Shown one piece after another: positions 1 through 7,692 of a DNA stretch of 16,214 nt. Numbering within the stretch: position 1 is the stretch's first letter; the number at the start of each line of letters is the position of its first letter. The notes beneath the pieces were generated by a model. That model was not told the DNA's origin. It made no database searches and saw only the letters and a list, made by a program, of their open reading frames with translations. Origin of the DNA: Cloacimonetes bacterium UBA4175 (lineage in GTDB: Bacteria > Cloacimonadota > Cloacimonadia > Cloacimonadales > Cloacimonadaceae); the NCBI GenBank assembly GCA_002379855.1, contig DFUX01000033.1, forward strand, positions 1 to 16,214. Reading direction: 5' to 3'. The translations under genes were made by a program, and so were the position numbers.

Positions 1-1918
1 TGGTATCGGACAGGGCGGGCATTTGGAACTCGGGCGGGAAATTTTGCCAGTCGATAACGTCCGGATCGCTGTCCATGCCTGCGTAATCCGGGGAGGTAGG
101 TGGATACTGCCAGCCCAGATCTGAGCCACTTACGTTTTTGAAATCCTTGGTGAACTCACTGCGATTATCCCAGTAAACATCGATGGAGTTACCGTTTTCT
201 TTGATTTCAGCGTATAGTTTGGGGATTTCCGGTGGTTCGGGTGGTTTATAGTGAGGCATCGTATCCGGCAACACCACATCATGCAGTTTTTGGGGATTGT
301 CATAGATGTCTCTTGCCCATGTAGCCGATCCCTTAAGGTCTTCCAGATTGTCGCCGGGAAAGACAGCCACCACAATTTTCATGGTGCGGCCGGGTTCCAG
401 GTTCCAGGAATTCTCGGTGGGGTTGGAAAGACCATGCATATCACCGTAGAACGCGAACAGGAAGCGGGTGTCGTTGGCTTCCACTTGCTCATATTCCATT
501 ACCGTGGGCTCTTCCGGACGCAGGGAGGCATACTTGGAAGAATCAGGATTCCTTCCCGTAAGCAGCCAGTATTTCTCGTTCGCGGTCAACCTGGGGGCGT
601 AGTTGAAGGACAGCGGATTATCGTCGTTTGGCCCGTCTCCCACTTTCCAGTACCAGCAGGCGAATTCAAGATCCTCGGGATCGGGTGTGCAAACGCGCGC
701 ACCCACCATGCCGGTGGTCAGGCCGCCGTCGCCATCCGCGTCGTAGGTATAAGCGAATTCATAGCCTTCACCTTTGACGTATCCGGATTTGTCATCCGCG
801 GCTTTTTCCGGTCCCATGGTCTGGGGGCCACAGTCGCAGTCCATATATATGCCCATGGCGCAGTCGTACAGCGTGTCCGTGTTCATGTTGGTGATGTTGA
901 ATTCCACATAAACGAGGTTCTTGATGTATTCATAGCTCCATTGGTAGCTCATTTGACGCACCCGGACCCCGATAGGGACATGGGTGCTTCTACTGCGGGA
1001 ACCGCCAAGGTCCCTGTCGCCTGGTGTGCCAAAGGGGCTGTAGTCATAATAGTAGGATATAAAATCCTGTTCCGAAACAGGCGCGCCGTCCTCGTCGATC
1101 AGGCCATCTCCGTCGTCGTCATAAGGATTCGCGAAGTCGTAAGTGACGTGGCTTTTGTCCGAGAGGTCCATAAAGCCCAGGGGATACCACAGTTCGGAAT
1201 TGTCGCCGGTAGTAATGGTTTCGTAGTTAAACAGGCGGGTTTCGTGGATAAACTTACCTCTGAATTGTTCAAACACATCTGGCAAGCCTTCATCGCGCAA
1301 TCTGAAAGTGTAACCAACGAAATCCTCGTCGATAATTCCATCGCCGTCGTCATCCTCACCACGCTTCTGATGGCGTATACTGGCAGTTGCAATTCTATCG
1401 GCATCGTCGTATAGGCCGTAATAGTGCTGCACAAGCTCATCGGTGCTGGAGGCTTCCAGGGGGTTGTAAGCCGGCAGGAACTCATAAAGATCGTAGTCTC
1501 CATCGAATCCCACGGTTACCAGGGTGTCGATCACCGGCTTCATCCAGGGCCGCCAGTCCGGCGAACCGTAGGGAACCGTTCCGGTGCTGTCCGCGCTGGG
1601 GTTGAGCGCTCTCCAGTAGAGCTGCTGTCCCAGATCGTTGCGGCGATACTTTTTGGCACCAAACCAGAGAGCGGCTTGGTAGAGGTAGTCAATACCGCTT
1701 CCGCCGGGATACTCCAGGGATGGGTACTGGGGCACCACGTCATCGCCGGAGCCGAAGAAACCGTAGTTACTTACGCGCAGCCAGATATTTCCAACGTTGT
1801 GCCACTTGGAAAGATCCAAGGTTTTTGTTCCTGTTGAGGGACTGGCCATGGCCGCATGGGCGATACCGAAGGAAGCCATTGCCAGCAACAGGCAAAACAC
1901 AATTTTATAGAACTTCAT
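1..1918 (-). CDS. Large secreted protein with calcium-binding loops and an Fn3-like segment (3' end outside window)
   Basis: I checked this frame codon by codon. It is open without a stop from the ATG at 1918 to the window edge, giving 639 residues and continuing. Residues 1-23 form a signal peptide (MKFYKIVFCLLLAMASFGIA, then HAA). Two near-identical acidic loops, EDDDGDGIIDED (188-199) and DDDGDGLIDEDG (267-278), fit the DxDxDGxxD calcium loop of EF-hand, dockerin and thrombospondin-3 repeats; DADGDGG at 393-399 is a weaker third. Residues about 559-590 (PPEIPKLYAEIKENG, later VYWDN) resemble the start of a fibronectin type III domain. A GGAG lies 6 nt before the ATG. The gene starts 17 nt after tonB, so it is probably the last visible member of the TonB operon. 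Similar large secreted proteins occur in FCB-group bacteria and often end in a T9SS sorting domain, but this C terminus is not visible. No enzymatic motif was recognised. It is probably exported and surface-bound or released; its function is unknown. Confidence 0.85.
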   Translation of the reverse strand, partial: MKFYKIVFCLLLAMASFGIAHAAMASPSTGTKTLDLSKWHNVGNIWLRVSNYGFFGSGDDVVPQYPSLEYPGGSGIDYLYQAALWFGAKKYRRNDLGQQLYWRALNPSADSTGTVPYGSPDWRPWMKPVIDTLVTVGFDGDYDLYEFLPAYNPLEASSTDELVQHYYGLYDDADRIATASIRHQKRGEDDDGDGIIDEDFVGYTFRLRDEGLPDVFEQFRGKFIHETRLFNYETITTGDNSELWYPLGFMDLSDKSHVTYDFANPYDDDGDGLIDEDGAPVSEQDFISYYYDYSPFGTPGDRDLGGSRSRSTHVPIGVRVRQMSYQWSYEYIKNLVYVEFNITNMNTDTLYDCAMGIYMDCDCGPQTMGPEKAADDKSGYVKGEGYEFAYTYDADGDGGLTTGMVGARVCTPDPEDLEFACWYWKVGDGPNDDNPLSFNYAPRLTANEKYWLLTGRNPDSSKYASLRPEEPTVMEYEQVEANDTRFLFAFYGDMHGLSNPTENSWNLEPGRTMKIVVAVFPGDNLEDLKGSATWARDIYDNPQKLHDVVLPDTMPHYKPPEPPEIPKLYAEIKENGNSIDVYWDNRSEFTKDFKNVSGSDLGWQYPPTSPDYAGMDSDPDVIDWQNFPPEFQMPALSDT

Positions 1919-1935
1919 CAAATACTCCAGATATG

Positions 1936-2589
1936 CTAATTTAACTTAAACTCAACGGGTATGGTTACTCGGGTATCGACAGCATTGCCGCTGCTTTTTC
2001 CAGGCTGAAAACGTACTCTTTTCACTGCATTGATTGCAGCTTCATCCAGGCCTCCGGGACCGGGCTGCACAGACCTGACAACCTTTATGTTTCCAACAGT
2101 TCCATCCTTGTACACATCCACTTCGAGGGTAACGATACCCTGCACCCTGGCTCTGCGCGCGAAATCCGGATAATCCGGTTTGATGGCGCCAATGGGAACC
2201 GGGGAATCATCCCAGGGGACGAAATCGAAGGGTTTTTCACTGTCTGTGCTCTGTAAGACAGAGGTCGTGGTCTGCTGCAGGTCGCCAAATTGCTGCAACG
2301 CGAGGGCTCTTTGCTGCTTCAGTTCAGGTGTGTCTTCTGTTGCCAGTTCTTCGCTGATCATGGGGATTTCGATATTGATCTCGCTTTCCTTGGGCGCTTC
2401 TTCTTTCTCACGCGTGTCGGTGGGAGCGTCGATCATTTCAGCGGCCACTGTCTGAGTTTCCTTTACGCTGGTCTCCATCTTAGGGGCAACCAGCAAGCCA
2501 AACAAGACAATCGCGGCAGCCAGGGCGACAGCTTTGCTGAACTGCGAATTGGCTATGTCTTTCCAGTCAATCAATCTATTTGTAGTCAT
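1936..2589 (-). CDS. tonB: Energy transducer TonB
   Basis: This 217-residue protein carries the proton-motive-force signal from the ExbB-ExbD motor across the periplasm to outer-membrane receptors. Residues about 18-35 (KAVALAAAIVLFGLLVAP) form one inner-membrane span, with the N terminus inside. Residues about 36-120 are the periplasmic linker, and 135-217 the C-terminal TonB domain: YPDFARRARVQGIVTLEVDV, the turn KDGTVGNIKVVRS, then AAINAVKRVRFQPG and a final VTIPVEFKLN strand. The linker is acidic and Thr/Gln-rich with few prolines, unlike the Pro-Glu/Pro-Lys linker of enterobacterial TonB. The ATG follows an AGAGGTGA ribosome site. The gene lies 9 nt downstream of the second exbD and 17 nt upstream of the secreted-protein gene. 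The family assignment is secure. That it serves the receptor encoded in the same operon is inferred from position. Confidence 0.93.
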   Translation of the reverse strand: MTTNRLIDWKDIANSQFSKAVALAAAIVLFGLLVAPKMETSVKETQTVAAEMIDAPTDTREKEEAPKESEINIEIPMISEELATEDTPELKQQRALALQQFGDLQQTTTSVLQSTDSEKPFDFVPWDDSPVPIGAIKPDYPDFARRARVQGIVTLEVDVYKDGTVGNIKVVRSVQPGPGGLDEAAINAVKRVRFQPGKSSGNAVDTRVTIPVEFKLN

Positions 2590-2598
2590 AACTCACCT

Positions 2599-3018
2599 CT
2601 ATTTCTTCTGGGATTCAAAGACAACATTTCTGGTGTCCGCATCCTGGAGGCGCATCATAACGTCCCGGATAATCTGATAGCGGGTGTCTTTATCTGAACG
2701 GAAGCACACCTGCAGATTTGGGATTTCACTGCTTTTGGCCAGCATCGCGTCTATGATCGAATTGTCTTCCACGCTGCGCGGGAAATCATCGATCAGTATT
2801 TCTTCCTTTTCGGTGATATAGATCGTGGCTGTCTCGTTGCGTGATACCCTGTCAATGTTCTTGGCGGTGGGGAATTGATCTCTGGGTACCCAGAAGACCC
2901 TTTCCTGCACGAAGACAGTGGTAACCATGAAGAAAAGCAAAAGCAGGAAAGAGATGTCGCCTGTGGAAGTCGTCGGGATTTCAACAGGATCGCGTTGTTT
3001 CTTTTTTATCTTTGCCAT
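2599..3018 (-). CDS. exbD: ExbD/TolR-family biopolymer transport protein (second copy)
   Basis: This 139-residue protein is a stator/proton-channel subunit that pairs with ExbB and couples proton flow to TonB. A short basic N terminus (MAKIKKKQRD) precedes IPTTSTGDISFLLLLFFMVT. The membrane aspartate D21 in this segment corresponds to the essential proton-carrying Asp of ExbD (Asp25 in E. coli). The rest is periplasmic, with the family's pattern of a strand, an acidic loop and a dimerisation domain (IYITEKEEILID, then QIIRDVMMRLQDADTRNVVF). The ATG has AGGAG 6 nt upstream. It lies 9 nt from both neighbours. It differs strongly from the adjacent exbD in length and periplasmic sequence, so the two are old paralogues and not a recent duplication. 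TolR is an alternative name, but tolA, tolB and pal are absent and tonB is adjacent, which favours ExbD. Confidence 0.92.
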   Translation of the reverse strand: MAKIKKKQRDPVEIPTTSTGDISFLLLLFFMVTTVFVQERVFWVPRDQFPTAKNIDRVSRNETATIYITEKEEILIDDFPRSVEDNSIIDAMLAKSSEIPNLQVCFRSDKDTRYQIIRDVMMRLQDADTRNVVFESQKK

Positions 3019-3027
3019 CTTTCGCTC

Positions 3028-3504
3028 CTATATCTGTGTCGAGATTGAGATTTGGGCACGGTCGCGGTAGGGAACCAGATGGTCCACCACTCTAACCATG
3101 TCGCTGTATTTTGCTTCCGGATGAGTTTTCACCAGAAACAACATCTTCAATTCCCGTTCTGCCTGGCTGGTGCTGCTTCGGCTGATCGCTTCCCTCATCT
3201 CCACCTTTTGCATGATAATCTGGTCCAGGTCGGCATCTGAAAGATAGCGGGGTTCTTCTGTATTGATCTTGATCATGCCGTTTTCCACTATTTCTATTCT
3301 GGTCATTTCCTTTTCTGTGAGTTTGATCTCTGCCTGGCCGGATACTTTTTCGGCTTGAGTCGCTTTATTGAGCATGACCTTCACGCCTTCTTTAACGTCG
3401 AACTTGGTTGTGGACATAAAAAAGACGATCAACAGGAAGGAAATATCCCCTGTGGAAGTAGTAGGAATATCAGCGGTTACTTTCCTTTTGCGAGGGATCT
3501 TCAC
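3028..3504 (-). CDS. exbD: ExbD/TolR-family biopolymer transport protein (first copy, GTG start)
   Basis: This 158-residue protein is the first of two ExbD subunits. The basic N terminus (MKIPRKRKVTAD) is followed by IPTTSTGDISFLLIVFFMST, with the conserved membrane aspartate D20. The periplasmic part is longer than in the next gene and begins FDVKEGVKVMLNKATQ, then carries a typical ITEKEM-like strand region (KLTEKEMTRIEIVENGMIKI) and ends VPYRDRAQISISTQI. The start codon is GTG, not ATG: no upstream in-frame ATG exists, and a GAGGGGG ribosome site ends 6 nt before it. It begins 11 nt after the exbB stop and ends 9 nt before the second exbD. The shared IPTTSTGDISFLL segment in both copies suggests that both dock on the same ExbB. 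Whether they form mixed dimers or alternate is not known from the sequence. Confidence 0.92.
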   Translation of the reverse strand: MKIPRKRKVTADIPTTSTGDISFLLIVFFMSTTKFDVKEGVKVMLNKATQAEKVSGQAEIKLTEKEMTRIEIVENGMIKINTEEPRYLSDADLDQIIMQKVEMREAISRSSTSQAERELKMLFLVKTHPEAKYSDMVRVVDHLVPYRDRAQISISTQI

Positions 3505-3510
3505 AATGCA

Positions 3511-3517
3511 CCCCCTC
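3511..3517 (-). promoter_or_regulatory. Ribosome binding site fixing the GTG start of the first exbD
   Basis: On the minus strand GAGGGGG lies 6 nt upstream of the GTG at 3504-3502. It overlaps the exbB stop codon (TGA, 3518-3516), which suggests coupled translation. No competing ATG start lies near it in this frame. Confidence 0.7.
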
Positions 3518-4328
3518 AGGACTCGATCATCGTTTCAATGACCTTCTCTGACGCACGTTGCATGTCTATGACCAACCCATCTACCTGGGTCATGAAAATA
3601 TTGGATAGCAGCTGGATGGGAATAGCCACAGCCAAACCTGCCTCAGTGGTGATCAAAGCGATCTTGATACCCGAGGCGACAATGGTGGCGTCCACTGAAC
3701 GGGCTTTGGCTATGGCGTCGAAGGCCACCACCATACCGTCCACCGTTCCGAAGAAACCAAGCATGGGAGCCAGTGTGATGGCAGTACTGATTTCCACAAA
3801 ACCCTTTTCCAGGTAAGACATCTCGATCATGGCGGCGTTTTCCATGGATTTTTCCACGGCGTCCACGCCACGTTCAGACTTCAGCAAACCCTCATATACG
3901 ATGGAGGCAACAGGACCGCGGGTCTTCTTGGCGAATTCAATCGCTTCTTTATACTTCTTTTCTTTGATCAGGGGGATAATCTGGTTCAGGAACCCGTTCA
4001 GATTGATCTTGGCATACATAAGGGTTATAAACTTCCAAATAACGTAGGCAAGGCCGTAGATGGCAACAATTAGGATAGGCCACATCACCCATCCGCCGTT
4101 GATGAAGAAGGTTACAAGACCACGCCCGAAAAGAAATTCAGCTATTCCTTTGGCGCCGGAAGAAGTTTCCACAGTTTGCTGCTCAACTTCTGCGACAGGT
4201 TCCGCAACTTCTGCCATAGTATCGGCCGCCGCTGCAGCCGGATCAGGTGCTTGTGCATAGGAGAGGCTCATGAGCAACGCGCTCATCACCACTATCAGCA
4301 TCAGTACTTTTGAGAATCTCTTTCTCAT
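3516..4328 (-). CDS. exbB: ExbB/TolQ/MotA-family proton channel protein with signal peptide
   Basis: This 270-residue protein forms the pentameric inner-membrane scaffold of the TonB motor. I chose the ATG at 4328 because GGAGG lies 9 nt upstream; the longer reading from 4376 would run back into the receptor gene. Residues 1-27 look like a signal peptide (hydrophobic core LMLIVVMSALLMSL, possible cleavage after SYAQA). An Ala/Glu/Val-rich periplasmic stretch follows (28-60). Membrane spans are about 77-99 (GGWVMWPILIVAIYGLAYVI), 178-201 and 212-240. The family signature APMLGFFGTVDGMVVAF lies at 187-203, and the cytoplasmic loop in 105-175. The N-terminal extension makes it longer than E. coli ExbB (244 aa) and recalls extended ExbB/TtpC-type proteins of other phyla. 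It lies 25 nt after the receptor and 11 nt before the first exbD. Confidence 0.93.
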   Translation of the reverse strand: MRKRFSKVLMLIVVMSALLMSLSYAQAPDPAAAAADTMAEVAEPVAEVEQQTVETSSGAKGIAEFLFGRGLVTFFINGGWVMWPILIVAIYGLAYVIWKFITLMYAKINLNGFLNQIIPLIKEKKYKEAIEFAKKTRGPVASIVYEGLLKSERGVDAVEKSMENAAMIEMSYLEKGFVEISTAITLAPMLGFFGTVDGMVVAFDAIAKARSVDATIVASGIKIALITTEAGLAVAIPIQLLSNIFMTQVDGLVIDMQRASEKVIETMIES

Positions 4329-4337
4329 GTTGTTATT

Positions 4338-4342
4338 CCTCC
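4338..4342 (-). promoter_or_regulatory. Ribosome binding site that decides the exbB start
   Basis: GGAGG on the minus strand, 9 nt before the ATG at 4328-4326. It favours this start over an in-frame ATG at 4376 that lies inside the receptor gene. Confidence 0.75.
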
Positions 4343-4353
4343 ATGGGATTTTT

Positions 4354-7300
4354 TTAGAAATTGAATGAAACACCAAGGGTTACGCCCCTGAAGTTATTTA
4401 CAAGGCTTGGATTTTTGATGTATTTAGAATATGCATAGGCGACCTGTGGGTAGGTGAAGGGTTCATATTCGCCTGTGTCGGGATTATAGATCTGAATATT
4501 GGATTCATGGATTTCCGCCCCGCTTTCATAGGGTGAACCTGTCCTGGGGTACACGCTGAGAATGTTCTTGTTCTTGAAGAGATTCTCCACATCCATATAA
4601 ATCCTGAAGTTCATGTTTCTTCCCAAAGTGAAACCCTTGGTAATCTTCAAGTTTGCTTGTTGGGTGAAGTCCTTGCGCTTGCTGTTGGTGTCCAGCATAC
4701 TGCTACCTTCCGTGGCTTGCGGCGTGTAGGGGGCTCCGGACGCGAAGCTCCAGTTGAAATTCGCGCTGAAATCGTCCATGGGTAGTATGAAGTCGGTGAA
4801 AGGTATAAAATACTCTTCGCCTCTGCCAATCCGGAACGTGTAGTTAACGCTCATATTGTGACGCACATCCCAATCCAGAGGGAATTCTCTCAGGTTGGTG
4901 GCTTCATCCTGGATAACTGTGCTGGAGTTGTTGCCCTGAGCCCAGGCCAGAGAATAGGCAATGGACCAGGTGTTGAAATTGGACAGCAGTTTTTCCAATT
5001 GGATGTCGATACCTCTGGCAGAACCATAGTCCTCGGAGATGAACTTGTACCAGTTGATGACTCCCTGTCCTTCCTTGACGGTGCTGACATAGTTATACAG
5101 GTTTTTATAATAGGCGGTCATATCCACCACATAATCGTCTGATAACTGGTGCGATAGGCCAACCTCGTAGGTAACTGTGATCTGGGGTTCCAACTTGGGA
5201 TTGCCCACGGTAATGGTTGTATCAGAGTTATTGGCATCAGCCGGGGTTTTACTGGTGAAGATAAACTGCATTTGTGGCAGCTGGTTCTGATAGTTGTAAG
5301 CAAAACGTAACACGTCACGTTCGGTGATGGGGTGGGACACGCCAAGTCGGGGCGATATCATGAGTTGCCAGCGATCATCTTTTTCAAAGGGCACCGATTC
5401 GTATTTGCCGCTATCCTTCAACACTTTGTAGCTGGAGCCCAGATACCAGATGTCGAAGCGCAAGCCAGCGTTGACGATCATGCCTTCCCACTCCATTTTA
5501 TCCTGGAGGTAATACGCGATCTGCATGGGTTCGGCTTCATATCCATCACGTTTGCCCGAGGCTTCTTTGGCAGCCCTGAAATATACTTCAGGATTATAAA
5601 TGGCAAGATACTTTTTCTGATCTTCGTTATACTCAAAGCTAAACACACCGTCGGGCATTACAGCTGGCGGTACCCAAGTAGAGTCGGAAGGCACCTTGTA
5701 AACGCGTTCCAGGCTGGCAGTAAATCTGTCCTGATAAATGGTGAGGAAGTCCTGCAGCTGGTTCTTTTTAATATGGTGTTTAATGACTTCCAGACCGGTT
5801 TTGGCCAGGTGTTTTTCATCCAGTTGCCATTCAAAATCAGCCCTGGTATTGATTGATGTGGTTCTGTCGTCCACAAAGTTATCATAGATGGTTCCTGGTG
5901 CTACAAAACCGGGAATGCCGCGGGCTATTTCGACTCCGGGAATCCTGTAAACCCAGCGGGTGTAATCCGGGTAATAAAGCAGTTCACCTGTATTCTCATG
6001 AGTACCATAAGGCAGGTCCATAATGCCATCCGGATAAGGGTAGTAGTCGATTGTGGCATAACCGTAATCGCCCTGGGCTACCTGGTCTATATAAGCGTCG
6101 TGCTGGGTAGGGCTGGTGTAAAGGCTGTCCAGATCGCCTACAGTTGAGAAAATGTAGTTGTTCCTATTTATCCCTTTTGGTCCGGAGACACTATCTTTCT
6201 GGTAATAGCTGGCTTTCACCTTGAGGTTCGTCGTAGAGCTGAACACATGGTCGTAGGTGCCAATGTACTGGCTCTGTTTGGTTTCATCGTAAGCGTAGTG
6301 CTGCAGGGCATAACGCCAGGCCCAGGAGAAAGGATGGTTGAACGAGCGGTCCCCGCGGGCAGCCAAAGTGATTCTTTGGGTGGGGCTGAGCACATACTTG
6401 CTTTTGAGGTTCACGTTGTATGAATTATAGTTTCTGTTTCCGATTTCAAGTCCCGCAACTTTATCTCTACTGCTATAAGGATCGTAATAGCTCCTGTTGG
6501 GGTATGGCTTGTATTCATCGGCATAATCCATCAGTTGCAGTGTATCAAGTAAACCTGTGTTTTCATTTTTATACACATACAGGTAATCGCTGTAGGGATC
6601 CCCAATATAGTAGTCTTTGAGGCGACCATCCATCCATTCGCCACCACCGTTCAGATAGAACGTGAAGCGTTCTTTGAGGTCCTCAGAGGCAAAGGGAACC
6701 ACCGGCCCGCCAAAGGCAAACTTGAATACATCGGTATTACGGCCATTGTTTTCGGATAACAGATGGTCGAGGCTGTATTCCACCTTTCCGGAATAAAAAG
6801 AATCTCCGTCCTTGGTTACAATGTTGACCACTCCGGATTGGGCGTTACCATATTCGGCAGGGAAACCGCCTGTCATAACCTTCATATCGCTGATAGCGTC
6901 AGTATCCACCTGCAGAGCGCTGCCACCGTCAACAGGGTCGGAAACCGACATTCCGTCCACGGTAAAATTGATCTCATTGGAGCGTCCGCCCCGGATATGC
7001 AACTCTCCACCGATGTTTGTAACACCAGCTTGCAAGGAAACGATGCCGGCGATGTCGCTAACGGCAACGTCTTCCATGCGGTCCATTTCTATCTGGCGGG
7101 ATGATCCCACACGGTCTGGCTCCACCCTGTCCTGTTTGGCCGTCACCACAACGGTGGCAAGTTTGACACCAGTCTTGTTCATGGTGGGCGATAGGTTTGT
7201 GGTCTGGTCGACGTTGATGCGCACATCGGTGAATGTATAGGCGTCGTAGCCGATCAGTGAGAATTTAACAGTGTAGATACCAGGGGGAATGTTGATGATT

Positions 7301-7494
7301 ATCGCGGTACCCTTGGCGTTTGTCTGGCCGCCTGTAATGCGCTTGGCACCTTGAAAAACCACGACATTGACAAACTCAATGGGCTTGCCCTGATTATCAC
7401 GCACTCGCACTGCCAGGCGTCCTGTGGTGGCCGCGTCCAAAAACGCGACGCCACAAATTAATAATATTAGCAGGATCAATGCAGTCTTTCGCAT
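4354..7494 (-). CDS. TonB-dependent outer-membrane receptor with carboxypeptidase-regulatory-like domain
   Basis: This 1046-residue protein should take up a bulky substrate across the outer membrane, powered by the motor encoded just downstream. I chose the ATG at 7494 because GGGAGG lies 6 nt upstream and a signal peptide follows at once (MRKTALILLILLICGVAFLD, then AA). Residues about 24-108 form a beta-sandwich like the carboxypeptidase regulatory domain (GRLAVRVRDNQGKPIEFVNV, then PPGIYTVKFSLIGY). The plug is about 120-230, with ELHIRGGRSNEINFTVDGMS and GGFPAEYGNAQSGVVNIVT. The remainder is rich in aromatic, alternating strands typical of the 22-strand barrel and ends in FNF, the C-terminal aromatic expected for BAM insertion. 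The domain order resembles SusC-type receptors, but no SusD-type lipoprotein gene is present. The ligand cannot be inferred. It is the first gene of the operon with exbB, two exbD genes and tonB. Confidence 0.93.
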   Translation of the reverse strand: MRKTALILLILLICGVAFLDAATTGRLAVRVRDNQGKPIEFVNVVVFQGAKRITGGQTNAKGTAIIINIPPGIYTVKFSLIGYDAYTFTDVRINVDQTTNLSPTMNKTGVKLATVVVTAKQDRVEPDRVGSSRQIEMDRMEDVAVSDIAGIVSLQAGVTNIGGELHIRGGRSNEINFTVDGMSVSDPVDGGSALQVDTDAISDMKVMTGGFPAEYGNAQSGVVNIVTKDGDSFYSGKVEYSLDHLLSENNGRNTDVFKFAFGGPVVPFASEDLKERFTFYLNGGGEWMDGRLKDYYIGDPYSDYLYVYKNENTGLLDTLQLMDYADEYKPYPNRSYYDPYSSRDKVAGLEIGNRNYNSYNVNLKSKYVLSPTQRITLAARGDRSFNHPFSWAWRYALQHYAYDETKQSQYIGTYDHVFSSTTNLKVKASYYQKDSVSGPKGINRNNYIFSTVGDLDSLYTSPTQHDAYIDQVAQGDYGYATIDYYPYPDGIMDLPYGTHENTGELLYYPDYTRWVYRIPGVEIARGIPGFVAPGTIYDNFVDDRTTSINTRADFEWQLDEKHLAKTGLEVIKHHIKKNQLQDFLTIYQDRFTASLERVYKVPSDSTWVPPAVMPDGVFSFEYNEDQKKYLAIYNPEVYFRAAKEASGKRDGYEAEPMQIAYYLQDKMEWEGMIVNAGLRFDIWYLGSSYKVLKDSGKYESVPFEKDDRWQLMISPRLGVSHPITERDVLRFAYNYQNQLPQMQFIFTSKTPADANNSDTTITVGNPKLEPQITVTYEVGLSHQLSDDYVVDMTAYYKNLYNYVSTVKEGQGVINWYKFISEDYGSARGIDIQLEKLLSNFNTWSIAYSLAWAQGNNSSTVIQDEATNLREFPLDWDVRHNMSVNYTFRIGRGEEYFIPFTDFILPMDDFSANFNWSFASGAPYTPQATEGSSMLDTNSKRKDFTQQANLKITKGFTLGRNMNFRIYMDVENLFKNKNILSVYPRTGSPYESGAEIHESNIQIYNPDTGEYEPFTYPQVAYAYSKYIKNPSLVNNFRGVTLGVSFNF

Positions 7495-7500
7495 CGAGAA

Positions 7501-7506
7501 CCTCCC
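7501..7506 (-). promoter_or_regulatory. Ribosome binding site fixing the receptor start
   Basis: GGGAGG on the minus strand, 6 nt before the ATG at 7494-7492. It argues against the longer reading that begins at 7575, which would put 27 non-hydrophobic residues before the signal peptide. Confidence 0.8.
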
Positions 7507-7569
7507 TTCTCTATATGGCTTTATTTCTATCTTAGCTTTCATCACTAAAGGGCAAACAGCTATGCTGCC

Positions 7570-7589
7570 GACCATAATTACAGTTGGTC
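7570..7589 (-). repeat. Short inverted repeat in the receptor leader
   Basis: GACCA and TGGTC are separated by 10 nt (7585-7589 and 7570-7574), just downstream of the candidate -10 box. It could be an operator half-site pair or a small RNA hairpin at the 5' end of the transcript. Five-base arms can arise by chance, so this is only a candidate. Confidence 0.25.
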
Positions 7590-7592
7590 ACG

Positions 7593-7619
7593 AATATATG
7601 GTTTCCCTAAAACCGTCAA
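7593..7619 (-). promoter_or_regulatory. Candidate sigma70-type promoter of the TonB operon
   Basis: In the 198-bp gap between purM and the receptor gene, the minus strand has TTGACG (7619-7614) and TATATT (7598-7593), each one base from consensus, but with a 15-nt spacer, shorter than the usual 17. Transcription would begin near 7586 and leave a leader of about 90 nt. The rest of the gap (7620-7692) shows no strong hairpin followed by T residues, so I see no clear terminator for the purM operon. Confidence 0.4.
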
Positions 7620-7692
7620 GGATTTTTTCGGATTATGCTCACCAAACGTATCTTGTTAGCGAGTTTGGACGGATTGGCGAGCCTCAATTTTT

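Noticed and set aside
251..1414. A 387-codon open frame on the plus strand
   Set aside because: It is the exact codon-register mirror of the secreted-protein gene. It lacks a ribosome site and domain features, while the minus-strand frame has a signal peptide, calcium loops and operon context.
4329..4376. Longer exbB start at 4376
   Set aside because: It overlaps the receptor's 3' end, lacks a ribosome site and would place 16 polar residues before the signal peptide.
7620..7692. CCAAAC...GTTTGG inverted repeat as a purM terminator
   Set aside because: Six-base arms with a loop of about 16 nt and no T-run on the minus strand. It does not fit an intrinsic terminator.
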